Source: UBA1535 sp964371035
GTDB lineage: Bacteria > Bacillota > Clostridia > Tissierellales > Sedimentibacteraceae
DNA length: 64,000 nucleotides
Assembly (NCBI GenBank): GCA_964371035.1
Contig: CAYJLG010000006.1
Coordinates: forward strand, 30,448 to 94,447
Reading direction: 5' to 3'
Position 1 is the first letter of the stretch. The number at the start of each line of letters is the position of its first letter. A program made the position numbers and the translations under genes. Shown one piece after another: positions 1 to 9,340 of the stretch. Under the pieces are notes generated by a model, which was not told the DNA's origin, did no database searches, and worked only from the letters and a program-made list of their open reading frames with translations.

Positions 1-549
1 TATAACTGAAGGTATCCCGAGCTCTCCAGCTCTACCTATAGCAGTTTGAGGAAAATCCACACCACTTATTAACTCTATACCTAATGCAGAAGCTCCTTTT
101 TTAGCAATTTTCATCACTTCTTCATCGCAGTTTTTCGCATACATGCAAAACGGAATTAATTCTTCATGCAAATCGCCTCCATGCAAGTCTAAAAGAAAAT
201 CTGCCCTTGAAAACAGCTCTTTTTCTATTGTGAATCCTATCTTATCTGTAAGAGTTCCATCTTTGTCTCCAGGAAATGCTCTATTACAATTCTTATCATC
301 TATAGGGTTTACATGTTGCACTTTTGCATAAAAACCATGTATATTTATGGGATTAGCTATTATCACTCTTCCTTTAAGCTTAGTCGGATTTATAAGTTTA
401 CTTAAATTGATAGCTGTCTCAACCCCGACATATTCGCCTGCATGTATGCCTCCCAAAATTACGACTGTAAAATCACCCTCAAAGCCTAATATTTCAGTAA
501 TAGGGATCTCACAATCTGAATTAACAACTTTCAAAAAACCTTGTTTCAT
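1..549 (-). CDS. M14-family zinc carboxypeptidase-like protein (succinylglutamate desuccinylase/aspartoacylase group), partial
   Basis: This gene starts at 549 and runs off the left edge, so only the first 183 codons are present with no stop in the window. The start is supported by an AGGAG just upstream. Visible zinc-site motifs are GGIHAGE (His36, Glu39), an NRAFPG motif near residue 90 and DLHGGD (Asp121, His123), the pattern of the AstE/AspA branch of family M14. Such enzymes remove an acyl or aminoacyl group from a small amide substrate; the substrate here cannot be told. It begins 10 bp after the stop of the DUF885 gene and is the last visible gene of the peptide-use cluster, which suggests hydrolysis of an imported peptide or acyl amino acid. 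The family call is firm and the role is inferred. Confidence 0.85.
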   Translation of the reverse strand, partial: MKQGFLKVVNSDCEIPITEILGFEGDFTVVILGGIHAGEYVGVETAINLSKLINPTKLKGRVIIANPINIHGFYAKVQHVNPIDDKNCNRAFPGDKDGTLTDKIGFTIEKELFSRADFLLDLHGGDLHEELIPFCMYAKNCDEEVMKIAKKGASALGIELISGVDFPQTAIGRAGELGIPSVI

Positions 550-559
550 TTCTCCTCTT

Positions 560-2266
560 TTAGCATTCAGCATGTTTCTTTGCCTCTCTTTCGACATATC
601 TCTCTAATATAGGCAATGGTACATTTCCTACTTCTAAAACTAATGAATGAAATTTTTTAATATCGAACTTTTCTTTCGTTATAGATTGATACATGTCTCT
701 TAGCTCAAAAAATTTTAGTTTTCCATATTTATAAGGTAAACATTGACCTGGTATACATGCTGAGTATCTCACTGATTCAGACATAACCATGGCTTCATTA
801 GCATAAGTTTCTTCTCTTATGATTTTTCTTGCCTTTTCTATGCTATATCCAAGTTCATTCATGCCTGTATCAGCGATAAGCCTAATACATAAAAATTTAT
901 CGCCTTCAATCATTCCATAATAGTCTAAATCATCATACAGTCCTACTTCTCCCATCAACATCGCACTATATTCGGCCCAGCCATCTCCATACCCTGTATT
1001 ACCAAATCTTCTAAATAGACTATGTATATCTTCGCTTTCTCTTACTATACTTTCTTGGAAATGATGCCCAGGTTGTAGCTCATGAGCTATAAGTGAAGAT
1101 GCAACTATTTGATTTTTGCTTCCATCTACTCCATATCCACTAAATCTGTATACGCCTATATCTTTGCCTTCATCATCTGCCTCTATACCGAAATATCCAA
1201 AAGTCATCGTTTTTTCATGCATAGGATCTAATCTTTTAGCACAGCATGGTGTTGAAGGTATCTTTTCAAAGTAATCGCCTAGTATATTTTCGACTTTCTT
1301 ATTAAAGCTATTCATCAATATATCTAAAGCTTCAGGAGATTTTGGATAAACTTTTTCGTTAGATTTAAGATCCTCTAAAAAGCTGTCATTTGTTCCTTCA
1401 AAGCCAAATTTTTTCCTTATTTTTTCTTGTTCATCATTATTTAATTTAAGATATTTCCAGCCTATATCATTGAGTTCTTCAGAACTCAAATCATATCCTA
1501 TATGAAATTCTCTCATGTAGTCATAATATTCTTTGCCATTCGGGTACTGAGCATATCCGGGATTTTTCGGTGCATTTTCTCTATATGTATCTTTTGAAAG
1601 CTCCGCCATAATTTCTTTTATATTATTTGAGGCTTCTTTTAAATACTCCATGACTGTCTCTTTTTGAATTTCAGAAGCGATGCTGTCTTCTTTATAAAGA
1701 CTCAAAGGATGCGTTTTAACATCAAACTCTTCATAAGTTTTCAAAAAAACTATGCAGCTGTCTATAGCGAACTCAAATATATAGATATTTCTTTTTATTT
1801 GTTCAAAGAACTTCACTTTCATATCATTTGTAAATCTCAAATAATCTTTTGCGAGTTTGATTCTTGATTCAACTCCTACTTCAGTGCTTATATCATGCTT
1901 TGATAAATATTGCCACATAAAAAACAGTGGGCTGTTATATGGTGTAATCTCAAACATTATCCAATAAAAATCTTCCATCAAAGGACTTATCGGAAACATT
2001 AAATATTTGATAAAATACTCTATCTGCTCTAATGCTAAGACATCGTAACTGTTCAGATTTTCTTCTTTTAAAATTTCGACCTTTCCTAAAAGCATATTCA
2101 TAGTAGATTTATTCAACTTTAAAGCCTCTAAACTGTAATCAGGAATCAAATCAATATGATTTGACGGATCTCTTTTTTCAAAAGTCTTTATAGGTGGCAT
2201 TTTACTCAATATATCTTCTATTTCATCTGCCAATTCAACTATTTTTTTATTTTCTATAACAGGCAT
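560..2266 (-). CDS. DUF885 family peptidase-like protein
   Basis: A protein of about 568 residues with the DUF885 signature HELQPGHHFQ around residue 395, a zincin-like HExxxGH variant. DUF885 proteins are assumed to be metallopeptidases; this one has no signal peptide and should be cytoplasmic. An ATG four codons earlier (2278) is possible, but it sits inside ATGGAGG, which looks like the ribosome-binding site of the ATG at 2266, so the shorter form is preferred. It lies 46 bp downstream of the dppF-like gene and 10 bp upstream of the M14 gene, in the same direction, so it is probably cotranscribed with the Dpp importer and acts on imported peptides. The family is clear, the substrate unknown. 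Confidence 0.85.
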   Translation of the reverse strand: MPVIENKKIVELADEIEDILSKMPPIKTFEKRDPSNHIDLIPDYSLEALKLNKSTMNMLLGKVEILKEENLNSYDVLALEQIEYFIKYLMFPISPLMEDFYWIMFEITPYNSPLFFMWQYLSKHDISTEVGVESRIKLAKDYLRFTNDMKVKFFEQIKRNIYIFEFAIDSCIVFLKTYEEFDVKTHPLSLYKEDSIASEIQKETVMEYLKEASNNIKEIMAELSKDTYRENAPKNPGYAQYPNGKEYYDYMREFHIGYDLSSEELNDIGWKYLKLNNDEQEKIRKKFGFEGTNDSFLEDLKSNEKVYPKSPEALDILMNSFNKKVENILGDYFEKIPSTPCCAKRLDPMHEKTMTFGYFGIEADDEGKDIGVYRFSGYGVDGSKNQIVASSLIAHELQPGHHFQESIVRESEDIHSLFRRFGNTGYGDGWAEYSAMLMGEVGLYDDLDYYGMIEGDKFLCIRLIADTGMNELGYSIEKARKIIREETYANEAMVMSESVRYSACIPGQCLPYKYGKLKFFELRDMYQSITKEKFDIKKFHSLVLEVGNVPLPILERYVEREAKKHAEC

Positions 2267-2312
2267 ATTTTCCTCCATAATATAAGTTCCATTTTATAAT
2301 TTCATCTGATAT

Positions 2313-3269
2313 CTACATGACTTTCTTACATGCTACAAAATGATTTTCAGATATTTCATCAAGTGCTACATTCGATTTTGAGCATTTTTCGTCTGCAATA
2401 GGACATCTGCTTGCAAATCTACATCCAGGTTTAGGGTTTATTGGACTTGTCAATTCACCTTTTATAGATTCAAGCTTGGTTTCTCTGGCACGTCCGCTCG
2501 GTATAGGGATTGCACTAAGCAGAGCTTTTGTGTAAGGATGTTTAGGATTTTTGAACAATTCTTTTGATGTAGCTTTTTCTACACATTGCCCCAGATACAT
2601 TACAGCTATATCTGTAGAGATATGCTTCACAACACTCAAATCATGAGTTATAAACATATATGTTAAATTCATTTTTTCTTGCAAATCCATAAGCAAATTT
2701 AAAATTTGTGCTTGTATAGATACATCAAGAGCCGACACAGGTTCATCACATACAATAAACTTAGGATTGACAGATAATGCTCTTGCAATTCCTATACGTT
2801 GTCTTCTTCCGCCGTCTAATTCATGTGGATATGCATTGTACAATCTTGGTGCAAGACCTACAGTCTCCATAAGTTCAAGAACCAATTCTTTTCGTTTTTT
2901 CTTATCTTTCTCTATCCCATTTACAAGAATAGGCTCTCCTATTATTTGGCCTACACTATGTCTTGGATTTATACTCGAATAAGGATCTTGAAAAATTATT
3001 TGAAGATCTTTTCTTAATTCCTTTAATTCTTTTGCATTGCATTTTGTTATATCTTTTCCATCAAATATGACTTCGCCATCAGTAGCTGGCAACAATGAAA
3101 GAATAGTTCTTCCGAGTGTTGTTTTTCCGCATCCTGATTCGCCAACTATGCCTAATGTCTTACCTTTTTCTATAGTAAAATTCACATCATCCACAGCGTG
3201 CAATTTAGCAGATTGACCTACATCAAAATATTTTTTGAGGCCCTTAGTTTCTATTAAAATCTCTCTCAT
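2313..3269 (-). CDS. dppF: Dipeptide/oligopeptide ABC transporter ATP-binding protein (DppF/OppF type)
   Basis: A 318-residue ABC ATPase of the Dpp/Opp importer class. Walker A is GESGCGKTT near residue 45 and Walker B is FIVCDEP followed by SALD near 175. The C-terminal oligopeptide_HPY extension has the usual cysteine motif (PGCRFASRCP). The ABC signature is unusual: LDGGRRQR where LSGGQRQR is standard. It is the last of four tightly packed transporter genes, 13 bp after the dppC-like gene, and would pair with the other ATPase at 5133-6113 on the cytoplasmic face of the permease. Peptide import is firm at family level; dipeptide versus oligopeptide preference is not shown by sequence. Confidence 0.9.
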   Translation of the reverse strand: MREILIETKGLKKYFDVGQSAKLHAVDDVNFTIEKGKTLGIVGESGCGKTTLGRTILSLLPATDGEVIFDGKDITKCNAKELKELRKDLQIIFQDPYSSINPRHSVGQIIGEPILVNGIEKDKKKRKELVLELMETVGLAPRLYNAYPHELDGGRRQRIGIARALSVNPKFIVCDEPVSALDVSIQAQILNLLMDLQEKMNLTYMFITHDLSVVKHISTDIAVMYLGQCVEKATSKELFKNPKHPYTKALLSAIPIPSGRARETKLESIKGELTSPINPKPGCRFASRCPIADEKCSKSNVALDEISENHFVACKKVM

Positions 3270-3282
3270 ATCTTCGCCCTCC

Positions 3283-4173
3283 TTAATCCTTCATTCTTGG
3301 ATCTAACGCTTCCGACAATCCATCCCCCAACAAATTGAAAGATAGAGCTGTTAAAACTATTGCAAGTCCTGGTACCAATACAACATGTGGGTGAGTTCTC
3401 ATATGCGTTTGTGCTTCAGATAACATAGCTCCCCACTCAGGTGCAGGAGGCTGAATACCCATTCCAATAAAACTAAGTCCCGCTGCTGACATTATGAGCC
3501 CGGCTATACTCATAGTCGCATTTACTATTATCAACCCTATAGCATTAGGAAGAACATGCATTATTATAGTTCTGAATGTCCCCACACCGGTAGCTCTTGC
3601 TGCTTCTATATAATCCATTCTGACAACAGATAACACAACAGATCTCACAACTCTTGAAAATCCTGGAATACTTGATATGCTTATCGCTATCATTAAGCTG
3701 TTAAGCCCTGCACCGAAGGCAGAAACTAAAGATAAGGTCAATAGCATCCCTGGTATACACATTATAGTATCTAATATCCTCATGACGATATAATCAACTT
3801 TTCCTCCGAAAAATGCTGTTGCTGCGCCTATTATCCCTCCGCCTACCAATGCTATAGAAGTGCATACCACACCAAACATAAGAGAATATCTTGAACCGTG
3901 AACTATTCTCGCAAACAAATCTCTACCATAAGCATCCGTGCCAAACCAATGTTCAATACTTGGTGCTTGCAACCTTTCCAGAGGATATTGAGCTATAACT
4001 TCTGTGTCATAGTCAGCTATAAAATCTGCAAATATCGCTACTAATATTATTATAACTATAAAAAACAGTCCTATCATTGCAGGTTTATTCTTTTTAAGCC
4101 TAAACCAAATATCAGCTATCTGACTTTGTTTTTTATCGGTAACTATATCTTTTTTTCTATTTTTCGCTTCCAT
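3283..4173 (-). CDS. dppC: Dipeptide/oligopeptide ABC transporter permease (DppC type)
   Basis: A 296-residue inner-membrane permease. It has a cytoplasmic N-terminus, a first membrane segment near residues 33-53 and the OppC_N pattern ending in HWFGTDAYGRD, typical of DppC/OppC. The binding-protein-dependent transport domain follows, with the EAA loop EAARATGVG near residue 200 that contacts the ATPases. The C-terminus ends in NLLGDGLSEALDPRMKD, the usual DppC ending. It forms the translocation pore with the DppB-type subunit 11 bp upstream. Confidence 0.92.
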   Translation of the reverse strand: MEAKNRKKDIVTDKKQSQIADIWFRLKKNKPAMIGLFFIVIIILVAIFADFIADYDTEVIAQYPLERLQAPSIEHWFGTDAYGRDLFARIVHGSRYSLMFGVVCTSIALVGGGIIGAATAFFGGKVDYIVMRILDTIMCIPGMLLTLSLVSAFGAGLNSLMIAISISSIPGFSRVVRSVVLSVVRMDYIEAARATGVGTFRTIIMHVLPNAIGLIIVNATMSIAGLIMSAAGLSFIGMGIQPPAPEWGAMLSEAQTHMRTHPHVVLVPGLAIVLTALSFNLLGDGLSEALDPRMKD

Positions 4174-4184
4174 ATACTCTCCTC

Positions 4185-5114
4185 CTATCTGCTAAATTGT
4201 GCTTTAATTCTTGGATCAAGATATGCATATATCAAATCCACTATTAACATAATAATCATAAACAAAGTAGCTAAAAATATTGTTGACCCCATTACTATAG
4301 GTATATCTTTCATTCTTATAGCAGTAATTATTACGGTTCCCACGCCAGGAAGTCCAAATACAAGTTCTGTAATCATAGAACCTCCCAAAAGACCTGCAAA
4401 ACTCATACCTAGCATAGTTATTACTGGCATCAATGCATTTTTAATCGCATGTTTCCATATGATTCTTTGTTTAGAAGCACCTTTAGCTTTAGCTGTTCTT
4501 ATATAATCTTGTCTCATGGTTTCAAGCATCTGATTTCTTGTTATTCTCGCCATAAGTGCCGCTGAAGGTAGTGCCATGGTTACAACAGGCAAAATATAAT
4601 GATCAATTCCCCCTATACCGCTACTTGGAAGTATTTTCAAAATAGAGCTAAATAATAATATAAGCATAAGACTTAGCCAAAATCCAGGTACAGAAGCTAT
4701 TATTAAAGAACTTACAGTCAAGCTTATATCAAGTTTTGAATATTGACGGACAGCTGATAAAATACCTAATGGGATACCTATTATAGCACATACTGCTATC
4801 GCACTTATTGCAAGTGTCAAAGTTACCGGGAAAACAGGTAATATTTCGTTAAACACTGGATCTCCCGTTCTGTAGCTATATCCAAAATCAAATTGAATCG
4901 CATTTATTACATAATTAAAATATCTTTGAAAAAATGGATCATCAAGTCCCAATTCCTCTCTTAATTGTTCAACCGCTTCTGGCGGAGCATCCTTTCCTAA
5001 GATTATTTCTGCAGGATCTCCTGGGGTTATATTCAGAATAAAAAATACTATCAGTATTATAAGCAAAATCATAGGAATTATTGCTATTAATCGTTTAAAA
5101 ACATATTTATGCAT
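4185..5114 (-). CDS. dppB: Dipeptide/oligopeptide ABC transporter permease (DppB type)
   Basis: A 309-residue permease with an N-terminal membrane anchor (KRLIAIIPMILLIILIVFF), the conserved GDPAEIILG segment, and about six membrane helices in all. The EAA loop appears as TAKAKGASKQRIIWKHA near residues 205-220, and the C-terminus ends YAYLDPRIK as in DppB/OppB. It lies between the dppD-type ATPase gene (18 bp upstream) and the dppC-type gene (11 bp downstream), the usual operon order. It pairs with the DppC subunit to form the membrane channel. Confidence 0.92.
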   Translation of the reverse strand: MHKYVFKRLIAIIPMILLIILIVFFILNITPGDPAEIILGKDAPPEAVEQLREELGLDDPFFQRYFNYVINAIQFDFGYSYRTGDPVFNEILPVFPVTLTLAISAIAVCAIIGIPLGILSAVRQYSKLDISLTVSSLIIASVPGFWLSLMLILLFSSILKILPSSGIGGIDHYILPVVTMALPSAALMARITRNQMLETMRQDYIRTAKAKGASKQRIIWKHAIKNALMPVITMLGMSFAGLLGGSMITELVFGLPGVGTVIITAIRMKDIPIVMGSTIFLATLFMIIMLIVDLIYAYLDPRIKAQFSR

Positions 5115-5132
5115 TCTGCATACCTCCTTAAC

Positions 5133-6113
5133 TTATTTGTACAAATGACATTTGATCATATGTGTTTCGTTTACAGAATTATTATCTGGATTTTCAGTTT
5201 TGCAAATATCCATGCATCTATCGCATCTTGGATGAAACTTACATCCTGTAGGTAAATTTGTCGGATCAGGCATTAACCCATCTATAGGTTTAAGTCTATC
5301 ACTTTCATCTTCAATATTTGGAATACTCCCAAACAAACCTTTTGTATATGGATGTCTGTCAGTATCTTGTAAGAAAAAGTCTTCAAAAGTCCCATATTCA
5401 ATTATTTCTCCAGCGTACAAGACAGCTACTTTATCGCAAGTTTTAGCTACTATCCCTAAGTCATGAGTTATCATAACCATAGACATATCAAGCTTTTGTT
5501 TTAGTTCTTCCATCATAGCCAGCACTTGTGCCTGAATGGTTACATCTAGGGCTGTTGTAGGTTCATCAGCTATTAAAAATTCAGGGCTGCATGCGAGTGC
5601 GATAGCTATTACAGCTCTTTGCTTCATTCCACCACTAAATTCATGCGGATATTGTTTTTTTCTATCTGGGCTAATACCAACCAAACTTAATATTTCATCA
5701 ACTCTTTTTCCTAATTCTTCTTTTGATTTTTGCTCATCATTGTGCAAATACAAAGCTTCCTCAATTTGATCTCCTATAGAAATTACTGGATTTAAACTTG
5801 TCATAGGGTCTTGAAATATCATAGATATTCTTGCGCCTCTAACTACCTGCATTTCTTTTTCACTAAGCTCTAAAAGATTAATACCATCAAACTCGATACT
5901 CCCATTCAATATTTTTCCCGTCCTATCTGGAAGTAATCTAAGTATGCTCAATGCTGTAGTAGATTTTCCTGCTCCCGTTTCACCAACCAAGCCTAACGTT
6001 TCTTTTCTTTTTAGCTCAAAACTTATATTGTTTACAGCTTGTACAGTCTCTTTACCACTAGTATAAATAACTTCTAAATCTTTCACTTTTAAAAGTACAT
6101 CATTTTTATTCAT
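5133..6113 (-). CDS. dppD: Dipeptide/oligopeptide ABC transporter ATP-binding protein (DppD type)
   Basis: A 326-residue ABC ATPase with Walker A GETGAGKST near residue 43, a normal signature FSGGMKQR, Walker B FLIADEPTTALD, and the C-terminal oligopeptide_HPY segment with its cysteines (GCKFHPRCDRCMDIC). It is the first gene after the binding-protein gene, separated from it by 113 bp that contain a stable hairpin. It acts as one half of the ATPase heterodimer with the DppF-type protein at 2313-3269. Confidence 0.92.
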   Translation of the reverse strand: MNKNDVLLKVKDLEVIYTSGKETVQAVNNISFELKRKETLGLVGETGAGKSTTALSILRLLPDRTGKILNGSIEFDGINLLELSEKEMQVVRGARISMIFQDPMTSLNPVISIGDQIEEALYLHNDEQKSKEELGKRVDEILSLVGISPDRKKQYPHEFSGGMKQRAVIAIALACSPEFLIADEPTTALDVTIQAQVLAMMEELKQKLDMSMVMITHDLGIVAKTCDKVAVLYAGEIIEYGTFEDFFLQDTDRHPYTKGLFGSIPNIEDESDRLKPIDGLMPDPTNLPTGCKFHPRCDRCMDICKTENPDNNSVNETHMIKCHLYK

Positions 6114-6163
6114 AGCAATCTATTCCTTTCTTTTAACTTCGTGCAATGTCGTATTTATATGAA

Positions 6164-6200
6164 AAGGCTGTGACAGAAAATTTTAGTTCTACACAGCCTT
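6164..6200 (-). terminator. Intercistronic hairpin between dppA and dppD
   Basis: Arms AAGGCTGTG (6164-6172) and CACAGCCTT (6192-6200) form a perfect 9-bp stem. In the minus-strand transcript it is followed by only a short T run. It sits just after the dppA stop and before dppD, a position where leaky terminators or processing hairpins often raise binding-protein expression above that of the permease genes. The pairing is seen; the role is inferred. Confidence 0.6.
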
Positions 6201-6226
6201 ACATTTTTAAATTCCTAATATATTAA

Positions 6227-7756
6227 TTAGTTTGCAGGTTTAAATTCATTAAGATAGAAAACTCCTGTTGCTGCTCTTATAGGATATATTCCCGTAAGTT
6301 CACTTGAATGAGCAAAGTTTGAAACTGTTTCATATAAAGGTAACACTATACTTAAATCATTTAACATCTTTAAACCATCAGCCAACATTGCTTGACGTTT
6401 TTCAACATCTCCTTCAGCTCTTATCTTTGCAACAAGCGCATCATACTCTTCTGTTCCGCCCATGTGTGCACCAAAATATGGATGTGCAGAAGATCCTACA
6501 TACAAGAAATCTTCGATCGTAGCTCCTAAAACACCACTAAGAGTAGGTACTAGTTCAGCTTCGCCGTTTATAACCTTAGTAGTCCAAGAATGTGCATCTA
6601 ATTGTTCTATGCCTGTTTTTATTCCAATTTTTTCTAAGTCAGCCTGTATCGATTGTGCAAGAGGAACATGTATCGATTGAATATTGATCATGATTTCTTT
6701 TCCATCGTAATTTGATTTATCCAAAAATTCTTTAGCCAACTCTTCATTATATCCTTCAAATCCTGATGCTCCAAAATTTTCGCCTAATGCACTTTCAGGT
6801 AATAAATCTTTAACAGGTGTCCCCATGCCTTCTTCTGCTATTGCAATAATATTTTGAGGATTAATACCATGCTGAATAGCTTTTCTTAAGTTAACATCAT
6901 CATTTAGATAATCTCCCATCAAATACATAAGCATCTGTGCCGCTCCACTGTAGGTAGCAACTGTCAAATCATCATTTCCTTCTATTATAGGGAGCTGAGC
7001 TGCAGGAATATTCGGAACTAACTCCACTTCACCATTTTCAAGCGCTACTACAGCTGTTGAAGGATCTATCGGTGGTTTTACTGTAGCATTTTTAATCTGT
7101 GCTTTTTCGCCAAAATAATTTTCATTAGCAACAAGTGTAACTGTACCATCAATATCATAAGATACAAATTCATATGCACCTGTGCCTACTGGTTTAGCCG
7201 CAAAGCCTTCAACATCATCAGCACGTTCCTCAGGAACTATCATAAATGCAAGTGCCAAAGCACCGTTAATATTTTGATATGGAGCACCTTTAGTTATTTT
7301 AACAGTATATTCATCCACTTTTTCCCAAAGTGTAATAGACTGTAAAAAACCGCCAAACAAAGGCAAAGACAACATTGTGTCTAATGTATAAATTACATCA
7401 TCTGCATCAAATGTAGATCCATCATGAAATGTTACATCTTTTCTTAAATAATATGTAACAGATTTTCCATCATCAGTATCTTCCCAACGCTCTGCAAGTG
7501 CGGGCGCATACTTCCCATCGTTATCTACACGTACTAGTCCGTCAAAGATAGCATGTGAAACAGCATTATCTCCACCGACTCCCGAAGCTGGATCTACGCT
7601 TTCACTCTTATAAACACCCATAATAGTTACAGATTCTTTTGTCACTGTTTGCCCGTCTGAGCTGCTAGTCCCTTCAGTATTCTCATCTGCTCCACATCCT
7701 ACCAACATCGTAAGCGACATAGCGATAATTAATATTATTGAAATAATTTTTTTCAT
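6227..7756 (-). CDS. dppA: Peptide ABC transporter substrate-binding lipoprotein (SBP family 5)
   Basis: A 509-residue extracellular binding protein. It begins with a lipoprotein signal peptide with lipobox LVGC (Cys21), then an acidic/serine-rich linker, then the SBP_bac_5 fold; LRKDVTFHDGSTFDADDV is a family hallmark. It is anchored outside the membrane and delivers peptides to the DppB/C pore. It is followed by a hairpin and dppDBCF-type genes on the same strand. A plausible promoter lies directly upstream at 7786-7814. Ligand class (peptide versus nickel or haem) cannot be proved from sequence, but the peptidase neighbours favour peptides. Confidence 0.92.
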   Translation of the reverse strand: MKKIISIILIIAMSLTMLVGCGADENTEGTSSSDGQTVTKESVTIMGVYKSESVDPASGVGGDNAVSHAIFDGLVRVDNDGKYAPALAERWEDTDDGKSVTYYLRKDVTFHDGSTFDADDVIYTLDTMLSLPLFGGFLQSITLWEKVDEYTVKITKGAPYQNINGALALAFMIVPEERADDVEGFAAKPVGTGAYEFVSYDIDGTVTLVANENYFGEKAQIKNATVKPPIDPSTAVVALENGEVELVPNIPAAQLPIIEGNDDLTVATYSGAAQMLMYLMGDYLNDDVNLRKAIQHGINPQNIIAIAEEGMGTPVKDLLPESALGENFGASGFEGYNEELAKEFLDKSNYDGKEIMINIQSIHVPLAQSIQADLEKIGIKTGIEQLDAHSWTTKVINGEAELVPTLSGVLGATIEDFLYVGSSAHPYFGAHMGGTEEYDALVAKIRAEGDVEKRQAMLADGLKMLNDLSIVLPLYETVSNFAHSSELTGIYPIRAATGVFYLNEFKPAN

Positions 7757-7785
7757 CTTTCCTCCTAATATTTTTATTAATATAC

Positions 7786-7814
7786 ATTTTATGATAATAT
7801 GAAAACAATTTCAA
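7786..7814 (-). promoter_or_regulatory. Probable sigma-A promoter of the dppA operon
   Basis: On the minus strand TTGAAA (7809-7814) and TAAAAT (7786-7791) are separated by 17 nt, shortly upstream of the dppA start. The rest of the 215-bp gap between 7757 and 7971 is very AT-rich with no gene visible. A weak AT-rich palindrome near 7915-7930 may help end the upstream transcript. Confidence 0.5.
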
Positions 7815-7971
7815 ATATCATTTTTCTACTATTTTTACAATTTTTAATGTTAATTTTTCATGTAAAGAAAATTTAATGCATTTTTTGCGACATTTTTAAT
7901 ATGTATTTTTTTAATTGAAATAATTTCATAAATTTCTGCATTAATAAGAAAATAACACTGGGTGCATAATT

Positions 7972-9321
7972 TTACAATTCTGCGCCATCTTTATTTAACA
8001 TTTCTACAACATCTTTCCCGTCTATATCTCTTATTTTAATTTTATTATCTATAGAAATAACTGATGCAACAGCAGCAGCTTGTCCGTAGCCAAAACATTG
8101 ACCAAGCACTCTGCAAGAAGCTAAAGCCTCATGTTCAGCACAAAGATTTCTACCTGCAACAATTATATTTTCTCCAACCTCAGGAACAAGTGCTCCATAT
8201 GGCACAGTATAATAGTCATCTAATATCCATTCAAGCTTTGGAGTTTTTCCCGAATGTAGTTCTATTGGCCATGCTGATTTTACTATGCCGTCAGGAGTTT
8301 TCACACAATTGATAACATCATCATTTTTTAGTTTTTTTATACCAACGATAGAACGTGTTTGTCTTACTCCTACCTCTACGCCTGTGTCCATAATATATGC
8401 ATCCTTGAAGCCTGGTATATTATCTTTTAGAAACCTTAAATATTCTTTTGCTTGTAATCTACCTACTATTTCTGCTTCTGTATGATCGATTGGGTCGGTT
8501 ACATTTAAATCTCTACCATCTTCTCCCGATATTCTTGTGACATTACACAAAACTTCATTTGGGTTTACAGTGTCAAACATCCAAATGTGTTCTCTTGGCA
8601 ATTTGTATTCACCGTTCTTATTTGCTGCTATAATCTTCTTTGTCAAATCATGAGGAGCTATAGTATTTCCGTCCATATATTCTAAAAATTTCTCTGTATT
8701 GATGTTAAAAGCTCTAAAAATCATGGTTGGACTTTGGATTTTTCCATCATCACCAAAAAATGTTGATAATCCCGCTCTATGAATAACGTCTGCATCACCA
8801 GTTGCATCTATTATGATATCTGCTTTAATAATTCCAAATCCAGATTTCGTATCTATTAACAACCCTTTAAAATCTTCACCTTCCATAACTACGCCACAAA
8901 CTTTAGTATGATATAAGATTTGTACACCTGCAGTTTTTAACATTTCATCGGCTAAAACTTTAAACTTAAAAGGATCATGCGTCCTCAAGTATGTCTTTCC
9001 ATATTTTTGAGGTGGCATAAGACCTTTTCTTCGCTCTAATTCTTCTGCAAATCTTTTCGCCATACCACCTACCAATAATTTAGGAGTACTTTCTTTCTCA
9101 CTCGCATAGTACATGCCACATAGAGTGCCTGATAATCCTGCGACGGATGCACCACCCAAGAACCCATATTGTTCGAGTAAAATTGTATCCTTCCCCATCC
9201 TTGCTGCAGTTTCAGCTGCGGCTATACCAGCTGGACCTCCTCCCGCAACTAATATCTGAGTAGAAAAAATTATTGGGTATTCATCTTCATTGACTTTAAT
9301 TATAGATTTAAATTCTCTCAT
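7972..9321 (-). CDS. FAD-dependent oxidoreductase (FAD_oxidored family)
   Basis: A 449-residue flavoprotein with an N-terminal dinucleotide-binding motif GGGPAGIAAAETAA near residues 27-40, a central ADIIIDATGDADV motif and a second FAD contact near the C-terminus (NIIVAGRNLCAEHEA). This is the pattern of the PF12831 FAD-dependent oxidoreductases, whose substrates are mostly unknown. No signal peptide is present. It follows the mandelate-racemase-type gene by 19 bp, so the two are probably coexpressed and may act on the same metabolite. Confidence 0.85.
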   Translation of the reverse strand: MREFKSIIKVNEDEYPIIFSTQILVAGGGPAGIAAAETAARMGKDTILLEQYGFLGGASVAGLSGTLCGMYYASEKESTPKLLVGGMAKRFAEELERRKGLMPPQKYGKTYLRTHDPFKFKVLADEMLKTAGVQILYHTKVCGVVMEGEDFKGLLIDTKSGFGIIKADIIIDATGDADVIHRAGLSTFFGDDGKIQSPTMIFRAFNINTEKFLEYMDGNTIAPHDLTKKIIAANKNGEYKLPREHIWMFDTVNPNEVLCNVTRISGEDGRDLNVTDPIDHTEAEIVGRLQAKEYLRFLKDNIPGFKDAYIMDTGVEVGVRQTRSIVGIKKLKNDDVINCVKTPDGIVKSAWPIELHSGKTPKLEWILDDYYTVPYGALVPEVGENIIVAGRNLCAEHEALASCRVLGQCFGYGQAAAVASVISIDNKIKIRDIDGKDVVEMLNKDGAEL

Positions 9322-9340
9322 ATTACATTTGCCTCCTTAA

